A stretch of DNA of 64,000 nucleotides, taken from positions 1 through 64,000 of the forward strand of contig NCSJ02000011.1 in NCBI GenBank assembly GCA_002812745.2, read 5' to 3'. This stretch comes from Scytalidium lignicola. Its lineage: Eukaryota; Ascomycota; Leotiomycetes. This document shows, in pieces, positions 25,472 to 35,914 of this stretch. The number at the start of each line of letters is the position of its first letter. Position 1 is the stretch's first letter. A model generated the notes under the pieces. The model saw only the letters and a list, made by a program, of their open reading frames with translations, did not search any database and was not told the DNA's origin. A program made the translations under genes and the position numbers.

Positions 25472-25565
25472 TTTCCTTTCTCCCACATTCTTCTTTGTCG
25501 TGAATGTTTCTCTCCTTCCTTTGACTTTCTATTTTTCATCGTTCATCCTGTCTCCTTTGGCCAAG

Positions 25566-28500
25566 ATGTACATCTTGGCATTCTCTCTCCTATCTCTAGC
25601 CACGCCGCTCCTCGCAGCCCCAGGCGATGGGGACTGGGCCTCGGCATACACAAAAGCAAATGCTGCCTTAGTAAAGCTATCCAATACCCAGAAAGTCTCT
25701 CTCGTGACAGGTACAGGGTGGCAGAAGGGACCTTGTGTAGGAAACTTGGCCGCCATTTCTTCGATTGGGTTTCCGCAGCTTTGTTTGCAGGATGGTCCAT
25801 TGGGGTGCGTTGCAAACTGAGGCTCTAGGAAAAAAATGTGGAATGCAAAATTGGGGATATTGGAGACTAATTGATTCATTCCTAGTGTTCGATATGCTCA
25901 GCAGGTTACTGCCTTCCCAGCTGGGATCACGACTGGGTCGACTTGGGATACGGAGTTGATGTATGCTCGTGGTAATGCTTTGGGTACAGATCTCTCTCTT
26001 AGTAACTCATTTTTGACCGCATCGATTTCTAATAGTCTTGGTAGGCACCGAGTCGAAAGGTTTAGGTGTTCATGTCCAACTTGGTCCTGTTGCTGGACCA
26101 CTTGGGAAAATCCCTGTGGTATGAATATTATCAGATCTTGGTCTGAGAAACGAGGGTGCTGATTATATTAAAAGGCGGGGAGAAATTGGGAAGGCTTCTC
26201 AGTGGATCCATATCTATCTGGCGTGGCTATGGCGAATGTTAGTGATATATTTCAGATATATCACCAAATTTTTGGGTATTCTTATGGATTCGCTACTTAC
26301 ACTTTATAGACTGTTGAAGGAATGCAGGCGGCTGGTGTACAAGCTTGTGCGAAGCACTATAGTGAGCAGAACGAATTTCACATTGTCTTGAAATCAATAT
26401 ATTTACCTATAGGATTTAGTCGCCAACGAACAAGAGAAGAACCGCGATCAAATTAGCTCTAACATTGATGATAGGACCATTCATGAGGTATTGTGGTCCT
26501 AAATATGCTTCGATTAATGACAGCTGAATGGTATTCTAGTTGTATCTCTGGGGATTCGCCGAAGCCGTCAGAGCAAATGTTACGTCCGTTATGTGCTCTT
26601 ATAATAAGGTCAACTCAAGCTACGCGTGCGAGAACAAAGCTATTCTTACGAATCTGTTGAAAGATGAGCTTGATTTTCAAGGATATGTCGTCAGTGGTTA
26701 GTTCTAAGGGATCTTTCTAATGTTCGACCATTATTGATGGTGTTAAACAGATTGGGCTGCTCAACATACTACTACGGGTAGTGCTAATGCTGGAATGGTA
26801 ATTAGTTTACCTGCTATTCAAATTGACCCTATGTTAGTGACTAATGAATTTTCAAGGATATGGCAATGCCTGGCGATAACTTTGGCGATAATAACTTCCT
26901 CTGGGGACAAAATCTCTTAAATGCTGTTAACTCGTAAGATCATTCTTGAAAATTTCTTTAAAAACTCTTAAGTATTAACCACCATTCAGTGGCCAGGTGC
27001 CTCAATCTAGACTTGACGATATGGCAACGCGGGTTCTGGCAGCATGGTACTTCGTTGGCCAAGACCAGGGATATCCTCCTGTAACAGGCTGGAGTTCTTG
27101 GAACGGAGGAGGTGGCGGACCGAACGTCCAAGGTACGCATAAGACTGTTGCCAGACAGATCGCCAGAGATGGCATTGTGCTGTTGAAGAACACGAATAAT
27201 GCCTTGCCATTGAAGAAGCCGGCTGGTCTTGCCCTGATTGGCCAGGATGCAATTGTTAACCCTTTTGGACCGAATGCCTGCACTGATCGTGCATGTGATA
27301 CTGGAACTCTTGCTATGGTTAGTTTAGCTGAAATGATCCTTGATTAAATTAGTTACTAAAAATTTTAAAAATCAGGGCTGGGGTTCTGGTACTTGTCAAT
27401 TCCCTGTAAGTTCAGTTTTCAAGTCTTTAGTTATGTTAGATCTAATACTGTATGTAGTATCTTATCGGACCTTACGATGCAATCAATGCTCAAGCAGCAG
27501 CTGATGGAACCACTTTGACGACTTCCACAACTGACACTCCGTCCTCTGGGGCCTCTGTAGCTAGCGCAGCCGCAACTGCTATTGTTTTCATTAACGCAGA
27601 TTCCGGAGAAGGCTATCTTACTGTAATTATACCCTTAACCTTCCAATTCCAGTTGTAATCTGATAATCTTAGGTCGAAGGACAAGCCGGTGATAGAGCAA
27701 ACCTCGATCCCTGGCACAACGGCAACGCACTAGTCCAGGCAGTAGCGGCCGTGAACAAAAACACGATTGTAGTAATCCATTCAGTTGGTCCTTTGATACT
27801 TGAAACCATCCTTGCATTACCGAATGTTGTCGCTGTCGTATGGGCTGGTATCCCAGGCCAGGAGTCAGGAAACGGACTGGTGGATGTTCTGTATGGGTCT
27901 ACAGCTCCAAGTGGTAAATTGCCCTATACGATAGCCAAAGCGCAGGCGGACTATGGAACTGCCATTGCAAATGGAGATGATAATTTCTCGGAGGGCTTGT
28001 ATGTCGATTACAGACATTTCGATAATGCAGGAATTACGCCGAGGTATGAGTTCGGGTTTGGACTGTGTAAGATGCCCTGTTCTTTTTCCTTGTTTCTTCA
28101 AAGATCTAATCCTACAACAAATCAATCCTTTGTCAACTGTATTAAACTTATTAACATCTTAAAAGCATACACAACATTCTCCTACTCCTCTCTAACAACT
28201 TCATCAATCACCGTACCTTCCAGCTCACCCATCTCTCGCCCTGGCGGACCTTCCACCCTCTATAGCACCGTCGCAACCATAACAGCAGTGATAACCAACA
28301 ACGGCACCGTCGCAGGCGCTGAAGTTCCTCAGCTCTATATTGGCATGCCATCCACGGCTCCAGCCTCTCCACCAAAACAGCTCCGCGGCTTCAGCAAAGT
28401 CACTCTTCAGCCAGGGCAATCCACCACAGTCACCTTCAATCTAAGGAAGAAGGATCTGAGCTATTGGGACGTCTCTAGTCAGAGCTGGATATTACCTAGC

Positions 28501-28936
28501 GGCACATTTACCGTGTATGTCGGCGCTAGCTCGAGGGATATAAGACTGACGGGGACATTATCGAGTTTTGGTGGAAGTGGACCTAGTTCGAGTTCAACCG
28601 CTGCTGCGAGTTCAAGCACGACCTCCAGGACTGCGACAACAACAACAATTTCTACTACTACTACAACAACAACGGCAACTATCAGAAGCACGACTACCAC
28701 AACTACTTCCTCTTCCTCTCCTCCAGCAGGAACTGGATCACCTCTCTGGGGCCAGTGTGGTGGCCAAGGATGGACCGGCCCTACGACATGTGCGAGTGGA
28801 TCGTGCACTTATAGTAACCCGTATTATAGTACGTTTTTCTCATTCTTTCACATATCGTGACCTTACTCTGAACCGCTGAAAATGTTGGTTGATGGCTAAT
28901 ATTTTATTGTACTGTATAGGTCAATGTCTTCCCTAG
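25566..28936 (+). CDS. secreted GH3 beta-glucosidase with C-terminal CBM1
   Basis: Fifteen exons join in phase into 823 residues (25566-25804, 25886-25983, 26045-26118, 26175-26237, 26310-26361, 26420-26487, 26540-26696, 26751-26797, 26857-26933, 26990-27317, 27376-27405, 27458-27622, 27673-28066, 28166-28828, 28920-28936). The signal peptide is about residues 1-17 (ends PLLA). The GH3 N-terminal barrel shows [48 protein letters not shown] and the nucleophile Asp in GYVVSDWAAQH, formed across an intron. The GH3 C-terminal domain ([29 protein letters not shown]) and a fibronectin-III-like domain ([30 protein letters not shown]) follow. A Ser/Thr-rich linker of about 60 residues leads to a family 1 cellulose-binding module ([16 protein letters not shown] ... 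SQCLP) whose last four residues come from the 17-nt final exon. It would hydrolyse cellobiose or related beta-glucosides outside the cell while held on cellulose. Confidence 0.92.
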
Positions 28937-29395
28937 CGTGCGGGGACGTAAAACACAATAGGCATTTGAGGTTATTTGAGGTGGATATTTTAAGTGTGTA
29001 TATAGTTGAGTAGCTCGAGAAAAGAGATGTATATACTTGGATGCTCACTTTTGAAATCATCAGTTGCAATGGGATTTATTTTGCTTATTAACTAGGAATT
29101 GAGGAGATATTTTATTTTATTATCGAGTTTCATATAGTTTTACCATGATTTGACCAAGTGGCCAATATCTTTATCATCACAAGTGACCGCAAAAACTTAC
29201 ATAGGAACAATAAACTCTTGAAGTAACAGGTAGAATTTGGTATAATTCAACCTCCTATAGTAGTTATACATCTAACAATCATAAACAAATATTCCTCCAA
29301 CACCCCAACCAGACCACCAAACCAAATTACATGCTTTTAGTCTAGCAATCCCAATTTTTATTTGAAAGAAGCACAATAAAGAAAATAAAGAAAAT
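28937..29395. other. convergent 3' spacer
   Basis: AT-rich spacer between the convergent glucosidase and transporter genes. It contains their presumed 3' UTRs and nothing else recognisable. Confidence 0.6.
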
Positions 29396-31396
29396 TCAGT
29401 TCTTCTCTTTAATCTCGATTGGTGTAGAAACAGGTGAAACACTGTTTTGATCCTCGATATCCTTGGCCACAATAAGCTGGCCCTCTGGAAGCTGGTTGAG
29501 AGCATCATCATCCTTGTCAAGCTGCCTGTACTGGAACCAGAGGATAGTACCACCAATGAAGCTGAGAACAGCCATGGCGCCGTAGTTCCAGACCAAAAGC
29601 GGATCGGTGGACAGAGAGACGAAAGCCTCACCGATAGCAGCCGAGATAGCAGACGTCATGAGTGCTACGGCCTGGACCATGGATCGCATGTTGCGGGGTG
29701 CCTTGGAGAAGGCATACTCGAGGGAGGTAATGGAGGCGAAGATCTCGGAGATGGCAATGAGGACGTATGCACCAGTTTGAGCCCAGACGTTGATGTCCAC
29801 GGGTGGACAGCTCGTTTCTCCGTCGCCTCCCAGAGAACCAGGGAGGATGCCGGCGGCATAGTTACCACAAATGGATTTCTTGTAGATATAGGCTTGAATG
29901 ACGGCAGCCCAGATCATAGCAGCTGAGCCGGTGTAGAAGCCGAAAGTGATCTTCTTGATAGGGGAGAAGTTGATGCGCAGCTTGCGGAGGAAAGGGTAGA
30001 GTAATAAGTCGCAGATGGGGATCAGGACAACTAGAGCGAATGGATCCAGGTTGGAGAGAATATCGTTGGGGAGACCATTTAATTTCATGACGGCTTCTTG
30101 CGATGTGAGGTTGTTGTTGAGCTGGTTATAAGTAATCCAATAGAGTGGATACCAGCAAAAGACAGAGCAGGCAGCAAAACCACGACGAACTTCATCAACC
30201 CAGCTATCATCGAATGTCATCCAGGATGGTCGCTCAGATGGAGCCACATTAGATGGCTTTGAGATCTCCCAGAACGTGCCATCGTTGAGATGTCTCCATG
30301 ATGCTACTGGATTGAGAGACAAGCGGCCCTTGAAGCCGCGAAGCCAAATACGCATAGCTTTGCCAAGAACCGAGCCTTGTGGTGGAGTACGCTTGTATTT
30401 GTCACGGCCATACCACATTACTAGTGGACAGACGCAGAGAAGGATCGTGGGCAGGAGGTAAGAGAGTCAGAAACCGACGTATTTCTCAGAGTAGACCATG
30501 CCAATTTGGCCAGTTAAGGCACCAATGTTGATAACAAGGTAGAAGTAATGGTAAATTCTGCTGGCTGTGATAGATGGGTCGATGATGACGCGTTGACCAC
30601 TGGGAAGGGTGCTGACGACCATCCTCGATAGGGGGATCTGCTCCACGATCAATGGCGAGATGTTGGGCTTGAAAGAGCCGGTTCCGACACCCATGATGAT
30701 GAGGCCGACAATGAAGGTACCGAGAGAGCTGTGAGGTTTGGTGATGACGGGTGGAATGGCTGCAATGACAAGGAGGATGTGACCGAAGAGAGCAATAGCG
30801 ATGGCAAGGCAGATTGTCCTGTACCGGCCGAGATGAGCATCGGCGACGTAGGCACCGGCGAGTGGCATGAGGAAGACCCAGAACTGATTAAAGGTGCCAA
30901 TCCCAGTAGAAGCTTGTTGACCCATATTCAAGGCACCGGATTGGCCGTCGGTGAAACCAGCACCTGTACGGGATCCGGGTGGGAGGGGTTGTTGAATGAA
31001 GTTGGTGACTGTAATCTTGTTCAGTACAGCTATCATGTAGACGAGAAGTCAGGGAATCCTAGACTCACAGACGACGGTGGTTCCGTAGTAGGAGAAACGC
31101 TCGGCCAGCTCAACAAAGGCAATGGTATAGACCGACCAAGGGATCTTGTCACCCTAGCTCCATCAACTTCGATGATTTGCTTGCAGCATGTAGTTGGCTG
31201 GCTGATCAAAGATTCTAAGACTTAGTTATCCCATCAATCATAGTAATCACAGGAGACTCCAGGCTCTACGAAGAGTGTGGCATTCCTCCTCGGTAGGCAG
31301 CACGTCATCTCCATCACAGCGGGTATCTGGTACAGGCTCTACAACCTCGGAAAGATCCTTGGCGTTGACTGGGGCATTTTCAATGTTGGTAGCCAT
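29396..31396 (-). CDS. ptr2: POT/PTR2 family peptide transporter, interrupted by an in-frame TGA
   Basis: Proton-coupled di/tripeptide transporter of the plasma membrane. Exon 1 starts at 31396 and holds the typical cytosolic leader (LPTEEECHTLRR); exon 2 is 31153-31069 and carries ELAERFSYYGTT with the ExxER motif; exon 3 (31008-29396) carries the PTR2 signatures QFWVFLMPLAGAYVADAHLG and YFYLVINIGAL and the remaining membrane segments, ending IEIKEKN. Full length would be about 615 residues, normal for the family. Two defects are visible. The codon at 30469-30467 is TGA where relatives have Trp (VGF-stop-LSYLLPT), with the frame open on both sides. I also find no donor in exon 1 whose phase fits exon 2 (GGT GAC AAG): the natural GTGATT donor at 31250 is one base out. 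It may be a pseudogene in this isolate, carry sequencing errors, or use readthrough (the stop is followed by CTC). A TATATATT box lies at 31529-31536, with GATAAG sites near 31659 and 31777 suggesting nitrogen control. Confidence 0.85.
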
Positions 31397-33654
31397 CCTT
31401 AATACTTAAACCAAGTGGTTGATACTGGATTATCACCGTGGAGTTTGAGTGGTTGGCTGGGGAAGTCTGACTTCTCTGGAGAAAAACAAGAGGGGAAGAG
31501 GGAAGGAGACAGTGGGAGATCGTGAGAAATATATAGCCAGAGTGTGGAGTTGTTTAACATGGGGCTATCTACCTTCGTGGTTGCCCAGGCTAAAGCACTC
31601 CAGATTGCAATTACTCGATCCATCATCCGGGACCGGACTCACCTAGCTTACTCTCTCTCTTATCTTTCCATTCATTCTCCAATAGGAGGAATTAGCTTCC
31701 TCGGACTCGCCATGTTCGTTGGAAACAAAAACGTGGAGGCCATGGCAAGCTGGAGGCGCTTAGCGCAAATATCCCCGATAAGCTGGAGAGAATCACTTTG
31801 ATAGGTGAGTTGCTCTGTGGCACCACTGCTCCTTCCTGCGTCTAGAGTGCATGTTCCGTGGTCCCTTGAGCTCGATTGGGAATCGATCCATGGGATCAGT
31901 TCAGAGCCAGCACGTTAGCAACACTCATCGGAAGACGATAGCGCAAATTTCAAAGCAACAAGCTTGAACAAGGACAAGCGGAACTTGCAGCAACAAACAA
32001 TGAAAACGGCCGCTCAATTCGCCTCCTTGTCGGGATTCGAAGTATGAATAAGAAAATTATAGCGGCCGATCGTCAGGTCGTGGAGAAGTGGTCTCGATGC
32101 AGTCTCGATGCACGACATAGACGGCTTTCCCATCACGCTAACCTTACCACACACGGTCTAGTCACCGGGTGGAATGAAACCCACCTTCTAGAAGGGCGCT
32201 AGAAGCATGGCCGTTTGCTCTTTATTCCATTGACTCTCGACCTCGAAGTTGAATCTGCGGGGAGTAGTGGCTTGATTGAGATCGATCATTGAAAATTCTG
32301 ATCCGTCTATCTGTAGTGCCTCGATGGAGGTAGTATCCGAGGTGCTAAGTAACATTGCCACAATTCCTTCTTAACTTTTACTTATTCGTTGGGTGCATGT
32401 AAACTTACATCTAACTTGTACGTTTTGTGACGACGAGCCATCCAGGGTTCTCGATAAAAATGGGGGTGGGCTTAAACTTTATTTCGTTGACATACATAAA
32501 CTTTGGCCACCAATAGAATTACTCTATATTTAGGGCTGAAATCTTAGTGTTGCTTTGTTGAAGAGCTACAATACTAACCTTTAAAATGATGGTATAGTAC
32601 TTTGCATCTTATGTGTTAGTGCTCTCACTGTAACTAGAGAAGCGGTTACTCCCATACTGATACTGACATGAAATGAGAAAGTAATGGAGGAATTAATTTG
32701 CTTTCTTGGACGGCATCACCCATTGGAACTGTTTCAGATCCCCAGGGGCTCACTCATAGGTAAACCACCTTTGTGATTGATTGTCCGGATCGGGTTTGAT
32801 GCCAAGCTGGGGACAGACTGAAGCTATCCACCAATGTTAAGACTTCAGATTGAAGACAAAACTTCGATTCTCCCTTGGTGGCTTGCAATCGACGAATCAA
32901 ACTGAAAGATCACGAAATCACAGAATCGAAGAGATTGTCACTTGAAATACCTAAGGACAGCTTAGCGTAAATCATCCGTTACCTGGGAGATCTATAAGTT
33001 CTGCTGTTTCTTCCCCCTCTCCTCCTTTCTCCCATCATCGTACCTCGAGGGTGAGTCTTCACTTCTTACCTCACCTTGGTCTTTTTGTATACTTTTAGAC
33101 TTCCTCTACACGATCAGGCTTCCTTTGCACGTTCAGATCCTCTACGGATACGCTGACCTTCTCACCTTCAAATCCTTCTCCCAATTCATTCTCACTTACG
33201 CGTTCAGATCTACTCTACACGTTCAGGTCTACACAACTACAAGCACAAGTCCATTTACAAGGTCTGCCAAAAACAGTTTCCTATCCTCCTACTGTAGTTC
33301 TACTTGTATCTTAAACTGTCTCTTTAACCTTCCTACCATCTTCTACCCATCTCACCACCTCGGCTTTCATTCCATGTTTCGATTGCCTATTTTTCCTTGT
33401 TCATATTTCTTTCGATTTAGCATTCCATCTTACCTCGATATCCCCATCCATGATGTAGTCAACCCATTCTATTGTTCATATTTCCTTCGATTCAGCATTT
33501 CCTCTTACCTGATATCGCCATCTATGTTATGGCCAACCCACATCTCTTTGTTCCCATAACTATTATCCTGTGTTTTTCACATCTGATCCATTACCTTCAT
33601 CTTTAATGCTATCTATTCAGCCTATCATCTGATACTTTCATCAAGTTTATCAGG
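31397..33654. other. intergenic region with transporter promoter and a pyrimidine-rich leader
   Basis: The left part is the promoter of the peptide transporter: a TATA-like ATATATAG near 31529-31536 on its strand and two GATAAG-type sites. The middle (31900-33000) has no gene or repeat I recognise. The right part (33000-33650) is strongly pyrimidine-rich and looks like promoter plus long 5' leader of the small basic gene that follows; it holds the tandem duplication listed separately. Confidence 0.5.
33397..33540 (+). repeat. imperfect 70-bp tandem duplication in a pyrimidine-rich leader
   Basis: Two direct copies (33397-33466 and 33472-33540), each starting TTGTTCATATTT and ending CAACCCA, separated by 5 bp. 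They differ by point changes and single-base indels, so the duplication is not preserved as protein even though an open frame happens to cross it. Confidence 0.75.
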
Positions 33655-34189
33655 ATGACACAATATCATCACAACCAGCACGAGCAGAAGCAGCAGAATC
33701 TAACTGAGACTCTTCCTCAAGAGATCAGTGGCCCCGCGGACAACCGCGACTCGGTGGGTACGCGTTTCCGTATCTACTCTTTCCATTTAATTGGCTTCTA
33801 AGGCTCTGCTGATGAATTTTTATGAAAGAAAAAAAAAGAAGCGATCCCGCCCGCGGCGGTTGAGAAACAAACAACGACGGAAAGAAAATCTGGCTAAGAG
33901 GTTAGCGGAATACATAGAAGCCATACAAAAAAGGCGAAACCCAGCAACCTTCGACGACGAAGAAGCGCAAAGAATAATAGAAGAAGCGACCCCAAACTTG
34001 CGTGGTACCGTTGTCCTCCCCGGAGATAGATATGGAGGGACTCTAAAAAGAACGGAGAAGAACCTCTCATTAGTAAGAGAGCATCACGAGAATACTGTTA
34101 GATACAGAGAGAGAACACTATCGCTATCCCGTTGTCCTCGTCCTCGTCCTCGATCTGCATCACCCCGGCGAAGTCCTGAGACTCATTGA
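33655..34189 (+). CDS. small basic protein of unknown function
   Basis: Not a family I recognise. The best model is two exons, 33655-33753 and 33803-34189, with a 49-nt intron (donor GTGGGT, acceptor TTCTAAG) that joins in phase 0 and gives 161 residues. Without the intron the second part has no ATG near its 5' end (only a TTG before ALLMNFYERK). Exon 1 encodes a His/Gln/Asn-rich start (MTQYHHNQHEQKQQ). Exon 2 begins with a very basic cluster (ERKKKKRSRPRRLRNKQRR), continues with a helical stretch (LAKRLAEYIEAIQKRR, about 60-75) and ends with Arg/Pro/Ser repeats (RPRPRSASPRR). This suggests a nuclear, RNA- or DNA-associated disordered protein, but that is inference. There is no signal peptide or membrane segment. 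Confidence 0.45.
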
Positions 34190-34699
34190 GGATGGGATCC
34201 GGTGACATTAGTTAAAGAAAGGTTGGAAGAGCCGTCCATAGTTTCAGAGAAATAGAGAAAGGGGAAATTAAGACGGCGATCAGCAAGTAGGAAGTTTTAT
34301 AGAAACTGGGAATTTGTAATATATGATGCTCGAGGCAATGCGAGCCAATGGGAGTCTGTAGTATGTCTCCGGAACTACATGGCACTGTTATGCTCTGCTG
34401 AAATAAACTTGGCGGCACATAGTGGGGAACATTCTGCAGCAGGAATTATAGGCTCGATGACCGTCTTTTGAATGTGGATATTTTATGTGATTGAATGCTA
34501 GAAGCCTTATGTGATATACTGGTCAGTGGACGGAGAGATTGTTTGTATTGATCATAGATCCGTATATTATCTATACATAACATTACATAGGTGGGTAGGC
34601 AGATATAGATCTATCTTCATTAATTCTATTTCGGCCGCTTCATTCTAGTAATCTCCAGTCGTACCGGGTCGCGCCTGTTAGAGTGTTTCATCTCATAAT
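34190..34699. other. intergenic spacer
   Basis: AT-rich spacer with no recognisable gene, repeat or RNA. Confidence 0.5.
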
Positions 34700-35876
34700 C
34701 TTCAATATCTGAGTATCACAGAAGCATTCACGGGACAGCCTAGAATATCCAACTTGCCATCCCTCTTCTCAGTTCTTTCCCCGCCAACTCTATCATTCAC
34801 GAGCTCCTCACTCCCTGATATATCACCAAAGGTCCACATAATAACTAGCGCAGCATCGGGTGTAGGCTTTGAAATCGCAAGATCCTATACCAGAAAGGCG
34901 GATTGGCATATATCGCTACCAGGTCGAGCTTGAAGTGCAATGAAGCTGTTGAGACGATAAAAGCCGAAAATAGGCAGACTGGAAGTCCTCTTAATGGATT
35001 TGACAGATTTTGATGGCATGAGAGCAGCTGCTGAGGAGTTTTGGGAAAGGAGACTAGGTTGGATTTGTTGGTTCATAATGCAGGGGTTATGACTCCCCCA
35101 AAAGAATCGAAGACCGAGGCTGGGAGTGTTTGTTGGCTCATGTGAATGCTAAGTCTAATAGCTGATGATTAACAGGGCTATGACCTCGAGATGGCAACGA
35201 ACTGTCTCGGATCATGCCGCCCTACTGTCCTCCTTGAGCCCATCCTGCGATATACAGCAACGAGTATCAACCCAACATTTGCAACTATACGAGAAGTATG
35301 GGTTGTCTCACAGCTACAATTGGGTATAGCCAAAGAAGGAATGGACTTCGTTGCAAACAGAAGCCAACAGTCAGGCCAAATGCAATGGAGAATTATATGT
35401 AGACTTAAGTCGGAGGAGCGTGGTTGGACAATGAATTCGCAGACAGGCTTGTTGATGACGGGATGATGAGAGTGATAGATCATGTTCATACCCTGCTGTA
35501 TTGAACTGAGACTGATGAATGTCTAGAGCGTCCATCCGGATATGATGAGCATTGGATTACAGAGATATATGCCATCGCTATTCCGCGTGGTTGTGGTGAG
35601 ATTCATACAGTCATACGAGATCGTGCATAGTCTGACGGCCTTACTAGAAGCCGATATTTCAACCTCCGGCATACGGTGCCTACTCAGAACTCTATGCTGG
35701 CTTCTCTCCTGAGTTGACAAAGGAGCACAATGGAGGGTATATCATTGCATGGGGGCAGATAGCCCATCTTCCTGCAGCAGTCTCAAAGGGACCGAAGAAA
35801 GAAGCCGAAGGAGGGTCCGGAAAGGCGCAGAAGTTTGTTGAATATTTGAGTCGGGAAACAGCTAGCTATCTGTGCT
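34700..35876 (+). pseudogene. decayed short-chain dehydrogenase/reductase
   Basis: Fragments of one SDR-family oxidoreductase lie in order but in several frames and with stops. The Rossmann start is near 34800-34900 (KVHIITSAASGVGFEIARS, with the first Gly of TGxxxGxG already changed). Next comes LDLLVHNAGVMTPPKESKTEAG near 35055-35125, then an intron remnant ending TTAACAG at about 35176. After it come GYDLEMATNCLG and LLEPILRYTAT, a degraded middle around 35400-35640, and a well-preserved C-terminus from about 35660 (AYSELYAGFSPELTKEHNGG ... FVEYLSRETASYLC) ending in TAA near 35876. The catalytic YxxxK region is not readable. Family members reduce or oxidise small carbonyl compounds with NAD(P)(H). 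Sequencing error alone is an unlikely explanation because the lesions are many. Confidence 0.7.
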
Positions 35877-35914
35877 AATATTAAAATAATGCGAATGAAT
35901 ATAGTTGTCTAGTT

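Noticed and set aside
30467..30469. RIP as the cause of the PTR2 stop
   Set aside because: The implied C-to-T change on the plus strand is in a CpC, not CpA, context, and the rest of the gene shows no excess of such changes.
33125..33559. 144-codon frame rich in Ser/Phe/Tyr
   Set aside because: It crosses a 70-bp tandem duplication whose copies differ by single-base indels, so the reading frame is not conserved between copies. The region is better explained as a pyrimidine-rich leader.
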